Below, in pieces: positions 1 to 12,345 of a stretch of 64,000 nt of DNA. How positions within the stretch are numbered: position 1 is the first letter of the stretch; every line of letters starts with the position of its first letter. Location of the stretch: NCBI GenBank assembly GCA_038030265.1, contig CM075941.1, positions 56,273,952 through 56,337,951 of the forward strand. The letters are read 5' to 3'. The stretch is from Corythucha ciliata (lineage: Eukaryota; Arthropoda; Insecta; Hemiptera; Tingidae). Under the pieces are notes generated by a model that worked only from the letters and a program-made list of their open reading frames with translations, had not been told where the DNA came from and made no database searches. The translations under genes and the position numbers were made by a program.

Positions 1-344
1 CATGAGGGCCTAATTTAAACAAAGTCAAATAGCATGGACTATTAGATCAGTCGACCAGTAGCAAGACGGCAAGTAGCTTGACTATAGACTTACTCAACTA
101 TAGACGACACGGGAACTAAATATTTGGCTGAGAAACCGAGAGATTAATCAACCTGTAAATGAATCAACCGCTTAAAAACAGAGTAATGAGCCAATGCTAC
201 GCCGATCTGGAATGCCAATTTAATCAAAATCCCTAAAAATCCGACCACCAACACACTAAAAGAAAAAACTGACCCGTGAAAACCACCTGAATTCGCCTTA
301 AACCGACTTTTCAGACACTAAACATGATCGAACCATCACATTTC
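1..344. other. AT-rich stretch, no gene seen
   Basis: Non-coding in appearance. I see no exon with credible splice borders, no RNA gene and no complete mobile element before the first minisatellite array begins near 345. Confidence 0.5.
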
Positions 345-690
345 AACTATAGTTCGCAGGTTTGGTTCTTTCAAAAATCAATTTCAAGGATATAACTTGG
401 ACCAACCCCCGCATTCACTTTGACGGATTTCGCTCCTTTTAAAAGTCATTTTGTAGGGTTGGGCCAGAAAATTTGGGAGTCGGCTTTAGAGGAGGTTTAG
501 CTTCAGACGCCGACTGTTTGGATGCATGACATTGATTTCACAAATGCGTCTACTCAGAAAACGAATTTCACGGGTTGGCAGCTCTTTAAGAACACAATTT
601 CGCTGGTTTGACACTTTCAAAAGCCAAATTCGCGGGTTTGGCTGGTTTGAAAACTAAATTCGGAGACTTTTATTTAACAACACAGGCACT
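345..690 (+). repeat. 31-bp degenerate minisatellite, plus orientation
   Basis: Several units resembling CAATTTCGCGGGTTTGGCTC followed by TTTCAAAAAC occur here. The clearest are at about 350-385 and 585-680, where AATTTCGCTGGTTTGACACT and AAATTCGCGGGTTTGGCTGG follow one another at close to 31 bp. The middle is strongly diverged. It is the first of about 18 such arrays in the window. Confidence 0.6.
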
Positions 691-2660
691 TTTTGTTTTT
701 AGGAAGAGCGTGAATTTTCCAAGTTCAAGTGGTGCTTCAAAGTTATTTCGAGGATGGGATTTGAAGCGCATACGAAGAAGATTAAAACTTTTAAAAGCGC
801 AGAAAGGAGACGAAAAAATCGACGCCACCACAGTGTAGTGATTGGCGGTGGTCAAAAAATCATCTCCCCCCTTTCCATCACCATTAATTTTATCTTGTAC
901 ACATGTAATTTTTGTTTGGATTACTCCGATCCGTGTCCCAAATTTCGTGCTCAAACACAGGCGCACAGTCTCACTGTCAGTGTGAAGTAAACTACGCAAA
1001 CATGGCCTGTATTTCTGTTTATCTTATCAAAAAAGCGAGAATTGTAGACGACGCTTAAGCATGGAGGAACACGATAGCTTTTGACTGTACCAGGGAGGGG
1101 GTTTTTTTCATATATTTTAATGTCCGAGTCAAGTTTTTTCCGAAGAAAATCTCTCAAGTAAAAGCCTACGTTAAAAAAAAAAAAAAAAGTTAAAGCTGAA
1201 GATTTTGTTTCCGTTCCCATCGCTTTCCCCTCTATAATGACCGTGGAAATAAAATAGAAAGTCCTCCTCATTTAGCTCCCATTAGGCTTTTCGTCGGGAA
1301 ATTTTGTGTTTTTTTTTTTCTCACCGTCCCTCGTTTCATGGACCACTCACAGAGGGCCTTAATTATCTAACAGGGATCATGCGGAGGCGATTTAATTTCG
1401 CTCAGCGCGAATAATGCGACAAGTGACGTACTTATGGGTGTAGAGGTGAAGGAGACCCGTGAGCCGCGGTTTTAATGGCTGATTTACAGCAGCCAGCTAA
1501 CCAACGAGTTCCATTTACTACCTCGGTGGACGATACTAAATAGAGGTACAGTAAGTGAACGCGCTAAACGGTATTATATCGTTTTTAGTGGCAAAAGGAG
1601 GCGAGACCTATTCACGTGTCGCTTTTTATTGTTTCGCTGGCAGGTAGTAAATTCCCGATTGGGAGAATTACAGCGGGATTTACGCTGCCAATAATTGCGT
1701 TATTGTTTTCCCGAGAAAGAGAGAGAGAGAAGAAGAAGAATAGCGCGGTTTGGTGGACCAGAAAAAGTCCGTGTTTTGATTCATTTCGATTCAAGTTAGA
1801 ATTTGAAAATGGCGTAGTATACTAGGGGAAGAAAAAAAAAAAGAAATTAGGCAGAAGACATGCCACGAAAACGTAACATCGTACAAGAAACGAAGCATTA
1901 CATCACCCTAATGCAAACACTCGTTAACTATGGAACGATTAAGTTTAAACAGTGATGCTTTTTTGAGTTAGAAGCTCTCGACTCTCTTCATCTTTTTCTT
2001 TATCATAGTTAACATCGTGCGGTAATTTTTCAAGTAAAATACACTCCGTTTGAGTCGCTTACAGCCACGTGCACGCCGTTCTTGATCGTGGTGTGGGAAG
2101 GGGACTGAGATTATACCCACAAGCTACGAAAACTCTCTGTATTATTAATTTCCACGTCCTTTGGCTTACTAAAGCCACTAATAGGTAGTGTGGAGGGGGG
2201 AGGGTACTAAAAAGGTATCGTAAAACATCGCGACCTTGCATTAAATATCGAAAATGAACAGGAAAAAACACGAAGTTTTGTGGTTACCCAAAACTTGACG
2301 AAACGGGTTGAAACAGTAAAGCGACTACGAACAGGTATCAAAAGTATCGTGTATCTGTAAAATATTGAGTAAAATCGAGCCGCGGGTGTAGCCCTTTCAC
2401 TTGATTAGCGTTGAGCGAGATTTTCTAGGTCGGAAAAGAGCTTAAGTTAGTTTAAAAAACCAGGTCATTCGTAAGCTAAAAATTCTCTTGTTTTGAAGCT
2501 CAAACATGATTTTACGTCGAGAAACGGTCGATTATACGGCACGTTATTTTCTTTTAATCCGTCACTTGCACACACATGCATCGCTAATTTTTTTCTCTCT
2601 ATACCTACTTTCGAAATAAAAAGAGGATCTACACGCTTAAATTTAATTTAAATGAGATTT

Positions 2661-2663
<3 letters not shown>
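691..2663. other. No recognisable gene
   Basis: Several short open frames exist on both strands, but they overlap each other, lack splice-site context and show no domain I recognise. The stretch has short poly(A) and poly(T) runs (for example near 1173 and 1310). I see no supported gene. Confidence 0.45.

Positions 2664-2735
<72 letters not shown>
2664..2735. repeat. (GA)n microsatellite
   Basis: An uninterrupted GA dinucleotide run of almost 60 bp begins at 2664. It is followed by a short interrupted tail of AAAGAGAGAGAGA. Confidence 0.97.
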
Positions 2736-4946
2736 AGGTCGATTCAAACGGCTGGATGACGAAAATCAATTACACATCCGTTGATACTGACCTTAATTAC
2801 AAATTATGCACTACAGCTTTTAAATTAGACAAGAGAGGTGCGCGCACGTAGCATGAGCCCCCAAACAAAACGTTTCTGTCAGGTCATGGCCTCACCGTCA
2901 CCGAATTTCGCCGGAGGTGTCGAAGTGCTGGGTCTTACTATTAGGGGTGGTGGGGGGGGGGGAATGGTTGTGCTTCAAAGAAAATAAATGACGTTTATTA
3001 CGATGTTTGTTTGAGTGGGAAGTATGATGTTCAACCGAAAAACGAATGAAGGAGCGGGGATCGCGATACTTACAATTAGTCATAATGTGAACAAAAATAT
3101 AAATTGACTTACCACCTACATGTTTCAAGTTTATGAACAACGATAAATCTCACCTAGAACAAAAATAAAAGCATTGTATGTTTAATTATAACTTTATACT
3201 CAAACAATGAATTAATTGATTTTCAACGTTTATTATTGGACTATACAGATCCGACTTTCTGAATAAAAATAGGGGAAAACCCAGGAATGATATAAAGTCA
3301 CTAAATTTAGTTGCTTGAATGTGGAACAATACCGTCAACAATGTCCTAGTCTCGTAGTTAACAACAACAGTGCGTTTTTTATACGTTCGTTCCAAACTCT
3401 ATGCACCAATTTAGGGTGTGCAAAGACGTGACTGAGTAGAGATGGTGAGTGGGATGGCTTACGGTAATGAAGAGAAAGAGAAAGATCCCTTACCCTTCCC
3501 CTCTCTTAACCATTTTATTATTATAGTTAAAACGTTGAGAAGCAATGCCTTAAGCTATAACAGAAAGGCCCTTCTAGAGTTTTGGACAAAATAGGACAAC
3601 GAAAAAAAGGCAATTTAGGTGATAATTCATAGGAGGAGGGACGAGACCGGTTGCAGAGGCGTCCGATTGGGATACAAACCGCGTTTTGGTCTATATCTGG
3701 TTGCTATATACTTTGGGGTTGAAATTCAGGAAAATCGCTTAACTATAAGTTGGGCTATTTAAAATCAACTAAAAACGCGAGTACTGGGCTACTCGTCGAA
3801 AACCGAAATCATCCGAGATATAAGAAGTTGGCAAGCAATCCGGCTATTTTTCCACAAGAGCGGTGATTCCAGCAAGACGGGGCCTCTGACCCTGCGAGCG
3901 GGACCCTTGGACAATGCAGCCAGCACAGAGGCAGTTTGAGCCGTCATTTTTGCTCAACAGGAGCAAAAATCGAGCGTTTTGTGCTATCGTTGGTTTCGGC
4001 CAATCAATGTGAATTGAGCCAGCTGAGAACATCGCCTTTTACACGGATCTCGTGTGGTCTGAAAATCTTTACAGACAATTCATAATAAAATAAACAATTA
4101 GATAGGCTACAACCTTCACATCGTACAAATAAGGTCAATTTTTTATTTTCAGTTACAGAAAGGGAGAGTTGACACGGTAGAATAATACGGCGAATCGAAT
4201 TTGATTCCAATAACATTGGAATGGATGCTAAAATCGGATAAAAATCACCCTGGCGGGGGTCATCTCCCAACTCCCCCTCATGTTTCACGGTCAAAGAGCG
4301 TTGTACGAAACAGTAAAAACACTGAAATATGAGACGGGAGGGAGAAGAAAAATAGTGGGCGTAACTCGAGGATGAGACAATAAGGTCAAAAGGGCTAGTT
4401 CAGGCCTTGACATGACAGACATTATACGCGCTAGTTTTTCCCATGTAGCTCTAGCCCCGTGCAGGGAATGTCTCGCTCGTTTGCGTACATAATACTCCCC
4501 ACCCTCTTTCCGCATTACCCCTCACAGCACCCCGCCCTATTACCTTGTCACTAATGAACGTCTTTACTCCAGCGTATAGATTTACGTCCTGAAACGAACG
4601 AAAGACCTAACAAAGACCATTAATATGAAAGCCTGGATAGTTCACGCTTTGTAATCAAAAGCTTTCTTAAGTCTATTTAAATTTGTAATTTATTGCAGTT
4701 TGAAGAAACGCTTTAATTTATAACAATACTTAGCGACTTCGAATGTGGATGAACCTATTCATTATTTTAATGAAAAATGCCCTCACTGGAGTATCAAATA
4801 CTCATCTTCAGGCTTTTAAATGAAAGACCTTGCCCCGGCTTGACTTCCTCTTGAGGAAGTCTAAAAATTTAGTAAAAACGTCCGTATGGAGGTTAAAGTA
4901 CCTTTATAATATTTTGTCTCTTGATATAAAAATATTATAAAAGCTT

Positions 4947-4964
4947 CGTGGCACATGTGCCACG
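4947..4964. repeat. Perfect 18-bp palindrome
   Basis: CGTGGCACATGTGCCACG is its own reverse complement. It is flanked by AAAAGC.T on the left and C.CTTTT on the right, which extends the imperfect symmetry. About 30 bp upstream, TTTATAATATT and AATATTATAAA form another inverted pair. The function is unknown. It could be a cruciform-forming site or an element end. Confidence 0.85.
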
Positions 4965-5703
4965 CTTTTTAAAAGAAACCCTATCACGTAAATAGGAAAA
5001 AAATTCTAAATTTTTCCGTTCCACTGAATACTAAAACTATTCCGATCAATGTAAGAGATAAATGTTATAAACAGCGTGCAGCATTGTACAAAATTGTTAA
5101 ACGTTTCAACATTTCATTATATCCACATCGTTTTTTTACGTCAAAACTTCTGAAAACAAACAAGGCGAACAAGAAAGCTTGCTGTTCACAATAATATTAT
5201 TTTTTGATTAATTGAAAATACATACATCACGTAGAGAACTGAATCCCCCCCTCTCCCACAACCAGTTCAGTTAGCATGCCGTATTGCCGAACACTTGCGA
5301 TATCGCCTCAAGTTCAACTGTCGGACAATTGCCAGACTTCAACTTTCTTACAGCAAAAACTGCCGGAAACCCATTCTTGGGGTATGAACTCGACAACGTT
5401 TTATAATCTAAAAGGATTGACAAGACGCTATGATCAGCTCTCGGGGACCCTTCAAGAGGTCGTGAAAGGGCCAAGTACGCAAAATACCGACGCTTGATCT
5501 GACCGCATTTGAATCGACTTAACAAATATTCTCACACTAAACCACTTACGCGCTTCTTCTCCGTTCTTTCACTTGGTGAAGTCAACCATTCCGAGGGGAA
5601 AGAGAAAAAATAAGATAAAAAGTTATTAAGTGCTTCGTGCACTTCTTTTGACACTCCTCAGCTTCTATTCTGTCGCCTCTTTAGCAGCTAGAAGGTTGGC
5701 AAG

Positions 5704-5844
5704 ATGGCGGAGGGTTCGGGGTCAAAGGGTCGCGATTCTCGCCCTCACCTATTAACTCTGTTCTCAGAAAATGTGTGGGGGGGCTTCTATGCAGCAGCGT
5801 TGTACGGTTGTTTTTTTGACGGGGGAAAATTAATGATGATTTGA
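5704..5844 (+). CDS. Possible short ORF with good start context (weak)
   Basis: An ATG in the context AAGATGGCGG opens a 46-codon frame that starts MAEGSGSKGRDSRPHLLTLF and stops at 5842-5844. The start context and local GC content resemble a first coding exon, but I see no strong splice donor inside and no family I recognise. It is more likely a chance ORF. I list it because its composition differs from the AT-rich surroundings. Confidence 0.15.
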   Translation: MAEGSGSKGRDSRPHLLTLFSENVWGGFYAAALYGCFFDGGKLMMI

Positions 5845-7649
5845 TTACAGTGTAAGCCTAATTGAATAATTCTTCGTCATCAACCCCCGTCCCCTACTCT
5901 CACACATCATCAACCACCGTGCTATGCGCACGCCTTACGATCGCTATTACTCAACCTCCCTAATAGTTCTAATGCCTAAATTGCCCCAGAATAGCATTGT
6001 CATGGTTTAAAAAGAGACTTCGAGTCTTTTATTCCGCTTAAAGAAGTATTTCATTATTGGTACACAATAGCGTACCGGTTGCGAAAAAAAAGGACAATCG
6101 GAACAATGAATAAATCTGTCTTTCTTCGAAGGCGGTTCAAACGGGGAAGGGTGTGGAGAGGTAATAAATCACGCTTAGGCAAATATCAAGGGCTTTTTTG
6201 CGTAATATGTAGCGTAAAATGGACTAATAATATTATAATTCCCATCCAATAAATCTAATCTACGTTGGGTCGGTTCGCCGCAGAAGAATTTCCATAGAGA
6301 CGCTGTCGGACTTGGCTCGGGTATCGAGGAAAAGGAGGACACTAAATATGCCTCTGGAATACAGAGGGGAGACGGATGTCCACTGAAATGTCATTCCAAG
6401 CCTCCTCGATCCTTCTTTCCTTTTCATTAAATTTAGTTCAATAATTCTTGACTGATCCAGGACATCAATACGTTTTCATTTAAATTTTCAGCAATATCCT
6501 TCTTCGAAGTTAAAAGCGGATTAAATATTATCGTTCGACTTTTCCCTCGTTTCATGTTGAGAACGTTAAATCTTTAAATAAGATCTACAGAATTGTCAAA
6601 TTAATCCCCCTCACCTCCTCACATCGCGATAAACAGAGCAACGCATTCAACTCAGGATCAGTGCTATTCACTTTTTAAAGCTCACCATAATCCGATTGAA
6701 CGGTTGCAGATAGTTCAATGATAATTTTTCTCTCTCTTCTTTCTATCAAACTCCTCGCCACGAGCGACAAATAAATTAATTCGATTGTCATTTTCTCAGG
6801 ATTTTGTGTAACTCCTCAGATTCCAGAAGTATCATAGGCATTGGTGGGGGGGGGGGTAGTACAATGATGTCCTTGGACCGGTTTCTAAACGAAGACAAAA
6901 CAAAAGAGATGTGAAAAGTCGGGAGCCCGTGGGGTTTTTTGACTCGTAGCCTGTAAGGCGCGATATTTTTACGACTTTTATTATTTTAGATTAGAATTAG
7001 TAAGTATATGAGATAATGAGGTTACGAGTTTTAATTGATACGAAGTCCCATTAAGGCAGAGAATCCGTCTTTATGTTTAAAAGTTAATTTTCTTTTAATC
7101 AGTTTTGATTTATACAGTGGCAGAGGAAAAATTTATTTTAAATGCAGCAAATGGTCGATTTAAATATCGTGATGAGAGGATTTCGGTATTTCGTTTACGA
7201 GGTCGCCCCCGTTTAAAATAATTGAACGGGAGAATAAAAAGGGTGATAAAGGTAGAATGGTTTGAGGGAGGAGGGAGAGTCTCCTTGCATTATAAGAACG
7301 AAAAACCTTTCCGACGACTGGTCTTCACTGGAGCGACCACCCAATCTGAGAGCACTTTATTACTACAGTGGTCCTTCTCTACCATCCTTTTCCTCTTAAC
7401 TGCGCCTTCGTCTTGTGTAAAAATCCAGTCACATTACACGTGCTCGGCATAAGTATTTTATGATTCTATAGAAATAAATATTTCATTGAAACTCAAGTCT
7501 CTTAAAATCTGGTTCAGGAATAGCTTGTTAGTAAAACAGAGAACTAGACAGGGTTGCGAGTTTCAACGGACAAACGACTATACGCCACATGTTGAGTTCT
7601 TCGCATCACATAGGAAAAACGTACCCCGGAAATTGAATATTTCCGCGGA

Positions 7650-8670
7650 CTTGGAACTTGAAGGAATCAATTTCGCGACTTCATGCAGCTCTTTTCAAAT
7701 CCCAAATTTGTTGGATTATTGGCACTCACGGAAACACATTTCGTGAAGTTTGCAAGTCAAAAAAGACAAAATCACAGGATTGACACCGTAAACACCCAAT
7801 TTCACAGGGTTAATTCACTGGGGGAAAAAACAAGTCTTCCTTGGAGCAATTTCTATCGTTTGGCTCTTTCAAAGTCCAAAATTCGCTTTATCACTTACGG
7901 AAGCAATGTCGCCGTTTTGATTAACCGTTGATGCCCTAGCTCCATAAAACAAAACAAAAATCGCTGATTTGGCTCTTTAAAACCCCGAATTCCACGGACC
8001 TGGCACGTCAGGAACCAATTTTGTGGGGGAAAGCTCCCTGAACAAGCAAACTTCACTGATGTCACATCTTTGGAATCAAAAATTTATATTTTCCATGGTG
8101 TTGGCTCATTTTTAAAGAGCAATGTCGCGGGTCTTACAACCTTCGAAAAACCAAATTTCGTGGGTTTTGCCCTTTCACAACCCAAAACTTGCGAACTATT
8201 GGCACTCACGGATCACAGAACCCTATAACTAACAGGTTTTGGTCACTCAAAAGTCAATACTTCGCTGACATGACTCCATAAAAAGTCGATTTCACGGGTT
8301 TGACCCATCAGGCGGTTAATTTTTCGAACACAGCATTTCACAAGTTGGGCTCTTTCCAAGTTAAAATTTAGCTGGTTTGAAACTTGGAAAATCCATTTCA
8401 CTGTTGTGACTAATTTAAGACCTATTCGCCTTTGGCTCATTGAAGAAACAAATTGCGTCCGTCGGTTCGGATTCTTCTGAAACCAAATTTTGCCGATCTC
8501 ACAAGCCAGAAACCAATTTTGTGTGGCCAACTCCCAAAAAAATGCCAACGGATTTCATATCTGTAAAACTAAAATGTCTTGAGTTGGTCATTTTAAAGAG
8601 AAATTTTGTGGGTCTGGGTATTTTTTTAAACAAAATTTTCGCTGGGTTGCGTTGGTCCACTCAAAACCAA
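7650..8670 (+). repeat. 31-bp degenerate minisatellite, plus orientation
   Basis: About 1 kb of diverged units with the pattern AATTT(C/T)G(C/T)GGGTTTGGCTC(T)TTCAAAA. Examples are near 7675-7740, 7965-8050, 8130-8215 and 8230-8400. The period is near 31 bp where units are adjacent. Chance open frames across the array only reflect the absence of stop codons in the unit. Confidence 0.7.
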
Positions 8671-10955
8671 TGTCGTGGAACTGAATCAAAAATAAATAAA
8701 TAAATAAAATAAAAAATTGAGGGTATGCCCAAAATTACAAAAATGGTCGAACCACGTATCTCTGCGTTTCTCGCCACGAAGGGTCTGAAAATCGAAACGC
8801 ATTTTAGATCTGGAAAGGAAGCTCACACGCCAACTTGTACGATTTCTCGAAAGCAAAATATTATTTTCAATTTTTGAAGGTTTTTCAGGCAGCAAAATAT
8901 TATTGATCGCCGTCCCCGTTCTTCCTATCTCCTTCCACACTCTTCTTTTACCACAGGGACGTGGAAAACAGTTATTTTCAGTATTCCCGGCAATGTCAAC
9001 AGCAAAAAAGTGGTTTTTCTATTATCCTTCCCCCCACGGAAATTGGTGAGTGCAGCCGCAGGTTTCCTTCTTCCCCCCCCCCAGCCACTCACAACCAATT
9101 CAAGAAAATAACATTTGTACAAAAGGGCAAAACGGAGGATACTAAATGGGCGAGAGAGAGGGGGGGGGGCTTCGCGTTGGCCGACTGTATAGAAATAGAG
9201 ATAGCCCACGCCTCTGTGCCACACCTCCATTCTCACTGATGTCACACTGGAAGTGTATTTACATTTTTTTCTTCTTCTCCACGATGATCTCTTTTGAATG
9301 CTTTCACTCATTCATTTCTCAACGACAAATTTTTTCCCATCTCACCCCGAAATGAACCATTACGGTCCCCTGACTGCAAGCTCCGTAAAATTAACGAGCG
9401 CTAAATTATTAGCAGATGTTTCCTTTTTTTCTTTAAAGAACTTGGCCATTGAAATCATTTCATAAATTGGAATTTGTATCGCATCGTTGGTAGGCAGGGG
9501 AGGGAGTATACGAATCCCCTGGGGGGCGAAGTATACGATTCCCCTGTCCCAATGGACTCACACGGGACACGGTGTCGCATTGTTTGACAAATGGCCGTTC
9601 ATATTACCCATTATTATGATACGTCTCTCAAAGTATTCTTTGAAAGGAATGGAACTCAGCTCAGGTAGGGGTGAGAAGCGAAGAACCTTCAAAATTGTAA
9701 GTATAGAGTTTCATATAAACCGGATGGATAATAGAGACTTTTTTCTATAACAAGTGATAGAAGATGGAAGGAGGGGGATCTTCAACGATTTGACTGAGTG
9801 CTGGTAAATTTTCTCTCCTTAAGCTCATTAAAAGCTTCTTTTAACTTGAAGTTTCCACGCTTCAGAAACATTATTAAGTATTAAAGTTAAAGAGCCTGTA
9901 CAAGAAGGCTTTGCCCTCTCATTATGAATTTTTCAATGAAATTTTGTTGAACTCAAATTATGCGAGGAACAATCAATTTAGGAAAGACTTGTCTATTTCC
10001 ATTTTATTTGATTATTTCCAATCCCACAAAAACAAAACAAAAAACAACCTCCTTAACAATGTCGTATTCGCTCTTGCCACTAATTATATAGAATCCACTG
10101 CTTCAGTTATTGTCAACGTCAGTAACAGAAAAAAGGGACGAAAAAAAAACATTCCTAGGTGTTGGTTTCGCGGGGTAAATAGTCGCCGCAATAAATCTCG
10201 TTGACTCCCATTCACGCTGAGGTTGATTTCTTTCTTGAAGGGTTGCCACATTTTCAAAAAGAACGTTGCGAATTCCTTAATTGCCTCATTATTTATCATT
10301 TTGTTTTTGTTTTTAAATAAAAAGAAAACGATGACGATCGCCACTAAGGTAACGTGGTATGTTTCGTGTCATATTAAGGTTTTTGTTGTATAATCTTTTA
10401 AAATGTCGTCAAAGCGTGTGTTTAGCTATTTGTCTTCCTGACCTGCTCTCCGTGTTATCACTTTCATTGTTCTCGAGATAACTTCTACACCCGAGCCAGA
10501 GCATTTCAAATAAAGTAAGAAACAACATTAAAACGGGATCAATTGAAAGTGCCTGTCTTTTTTTATCACCAACTTCTGGTTTGTACCTTTTAAGAGGATG
10601 TTCCCAAGTGGAAAATGACCTACAGGGTAGAAGAGAGGAGTCACAAAAAAACAAAAGCTATTATGATGATAGTAAGCTCAAAACAAGAGGTTGGACACGA
10701 AAAAGCGTTTAAGGGCTTGCAAAAATTCTGGAACTCGTGGCTTGCGAAAAGTCATTACGCCCTGAAAATGACGCAACGCGAATATAACGTAGTTACAAGA
10801 TGGATCAGCAGACGAAGCGAGGAGGTCGAGATGGATGAATCAGCGGGGAGGATGAGTTCAATTTGTTGTCGATTTAAGTGTCCAATCGAGCTGATTAGTA
10901 TTAGACAAATTGCCAGTATAGTGAAGGGACAGGATGTCCAGTTTATCAAACTGGT
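8671..10955. other. No recognisable gene
   Basis: AT-rich sequence with an AAAT-rich stretch near 8690-8715, poly(C) near 9077 and poly(G) near 9165. Several overlapping short frames exist on both strands, but none has splice borders, a domain or a coding composition I can support. Confidence 0.45.
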
Positions 10956-11520
10956 TGGTTGGTTTTATGAAATTGTCCTATCGAAATCGGGAAATTGGTT
11001 TATGTCGTGTCATATCCACGAAATTTCATTTGTGAAAGAGCTAAAACTTTGCGGAATTGCATAATTGTGTTTAAGGAAGCTAAAGCGAAATTAGTCCCCA
11101 AGTGCCCAATATAATTGCAAGTAATGCGTTCTATAAGGGCTGAATCCGTAAAGTTTGGACTTCCCAACCTGCGGAATAGCTTTTTTGACGAGCCCGCGAA
11201 ATTGGCTTTTTAGGGAGTCAATTGTGTAAAAACTAACATAGGGACATCGACATAGAGAGCCAACCCCACAAAATTATGGTTTACGACGAGCCCAATCCAC
11301 AAAATTTGTTTTTTGGAAGAGCTAAACCGGCGAATTGCTTTTTTCGAAGTGCCAAAAACACCGTGAAATTGAATTTTTGAAACGGTCAGGACCGCGAAAT
11401 TGGGTTTTTTCGCGAGTCAACCTAAAGTGGCTTTTTGAGTGAGCAAACCTCGGGAAATTTGGTTCTGTGAGTGTCAACATTCCGCTAATTTTTGGCTGTG
11501 CAAAGGCTCGTCAACTGGCA
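10956..11520 (-). repeat. 31-bp degenerate minisatellite, minus orientation
   Basis: Units read on the plus strand as (C/G)CGAAATTG.(T)TTTT.GA..GAGCCAA, the reverse complement of the array at 7650. Clear units lie near 11030-11060, 11200-11225, 11290-11345 and 11385-11465. Spacing between adjacent GCGAAATTG-like cores is close to 30-31 bp or multiples of it. Confidence 0.65.
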
Positions 11521-12205
11521 AATCTATCGGACTTCTAGCCACCGATGTAATCTAGGAACATTAAAAAAATAGGAAGGTGGCTCAGGAATCGTCCGTTTCG
11601 CTCCTAGTTGTGTAATTTGATTGGTAGTGGTGATGGTGGGGAGATGTCGCCCTTCCAAGGAAACCCCTTCATTATGGCCCTATGTTGCTGCAGACTAATG
11701 AAGGAGCCAAAGAATGATTAAGGCGAACAGGGCATTTTCCGAGGGGGAGGGGGACTACACATTTTGTACCCCACAAGGCAGTTTTTGAAGGAACAACCGT
11801 TGTACGTAGTTTACAATATTTGGACAGCCAATATGTACGATGAAGACGACGATAGTTTAGAAGCTAAAAAAAATTTTGTGGAATTAAAATTACCGATCAG
11901 TTCATAATTGTGACAACCGTTTCCCTTTCCCTCTTCACACCAACCACAAACAACTCATTCGATCCTTTAAAAACCCTCGTTGTTCAATTAACAATTTAAA
12001 TCAGTCGAACGCCCGTATAGAGAACCAAGCAACACTCTCCTCTCACTGCCTCTCTTGACACATTCCGTTTCTAATTTTCATTTACATTCAATATTTGTTC
12101 AGTCTTCAAATTGCCATACACAGGGCCCTTCGCTCCCCACCACGGGAAAGTAGCGGTACGATGAATTCGCCGGTGTCCTGCTCTGCCTATGGGCCAAGAT
12201 ATTAA
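11521..12205. other. No recognisable gene
   Basis: AT-rich spacer between two minisatellite arrays of opposite orientation. I see no exon, RNA gene or element end. Confidence 0.45.
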
Positions 12206-12345
12206 ACCTTATTGAGCCAAAATTCGTGAGTTTGGCACTTTCAAAAATAATATTCGGTGGTTTTCACTTCTTCGGGATCGACATTTCACGAATTGGACTC
12301 CTTTGAAACGTTAATTTCACAAATTTACACAGGCACACAGTTTCA
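12206..12345 (+). repeat. Short 31-bp minisatellite array, plus orientation
   Basis: About four units containing AAATTCGTGAGTTTGGCACT, ATATTCGGTGGTTTTCACTT and ATTTCACGAATTGGACTCC, spaced at about 31-34 bp. Confidence 0.6.

Larger units (their letters stand above)
2736..7640. other. Mostly non-coding, short palindromes and poly(G) runs
   Basis: No convincing gene is visible. Points of interest are poly(G) runs near 2950 and 6846, and an 18-bp perfect palindrome at 4947-4964. A 46-codon reading frame with a good start context at 5704 is listed separately. Confidence 0.45.
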
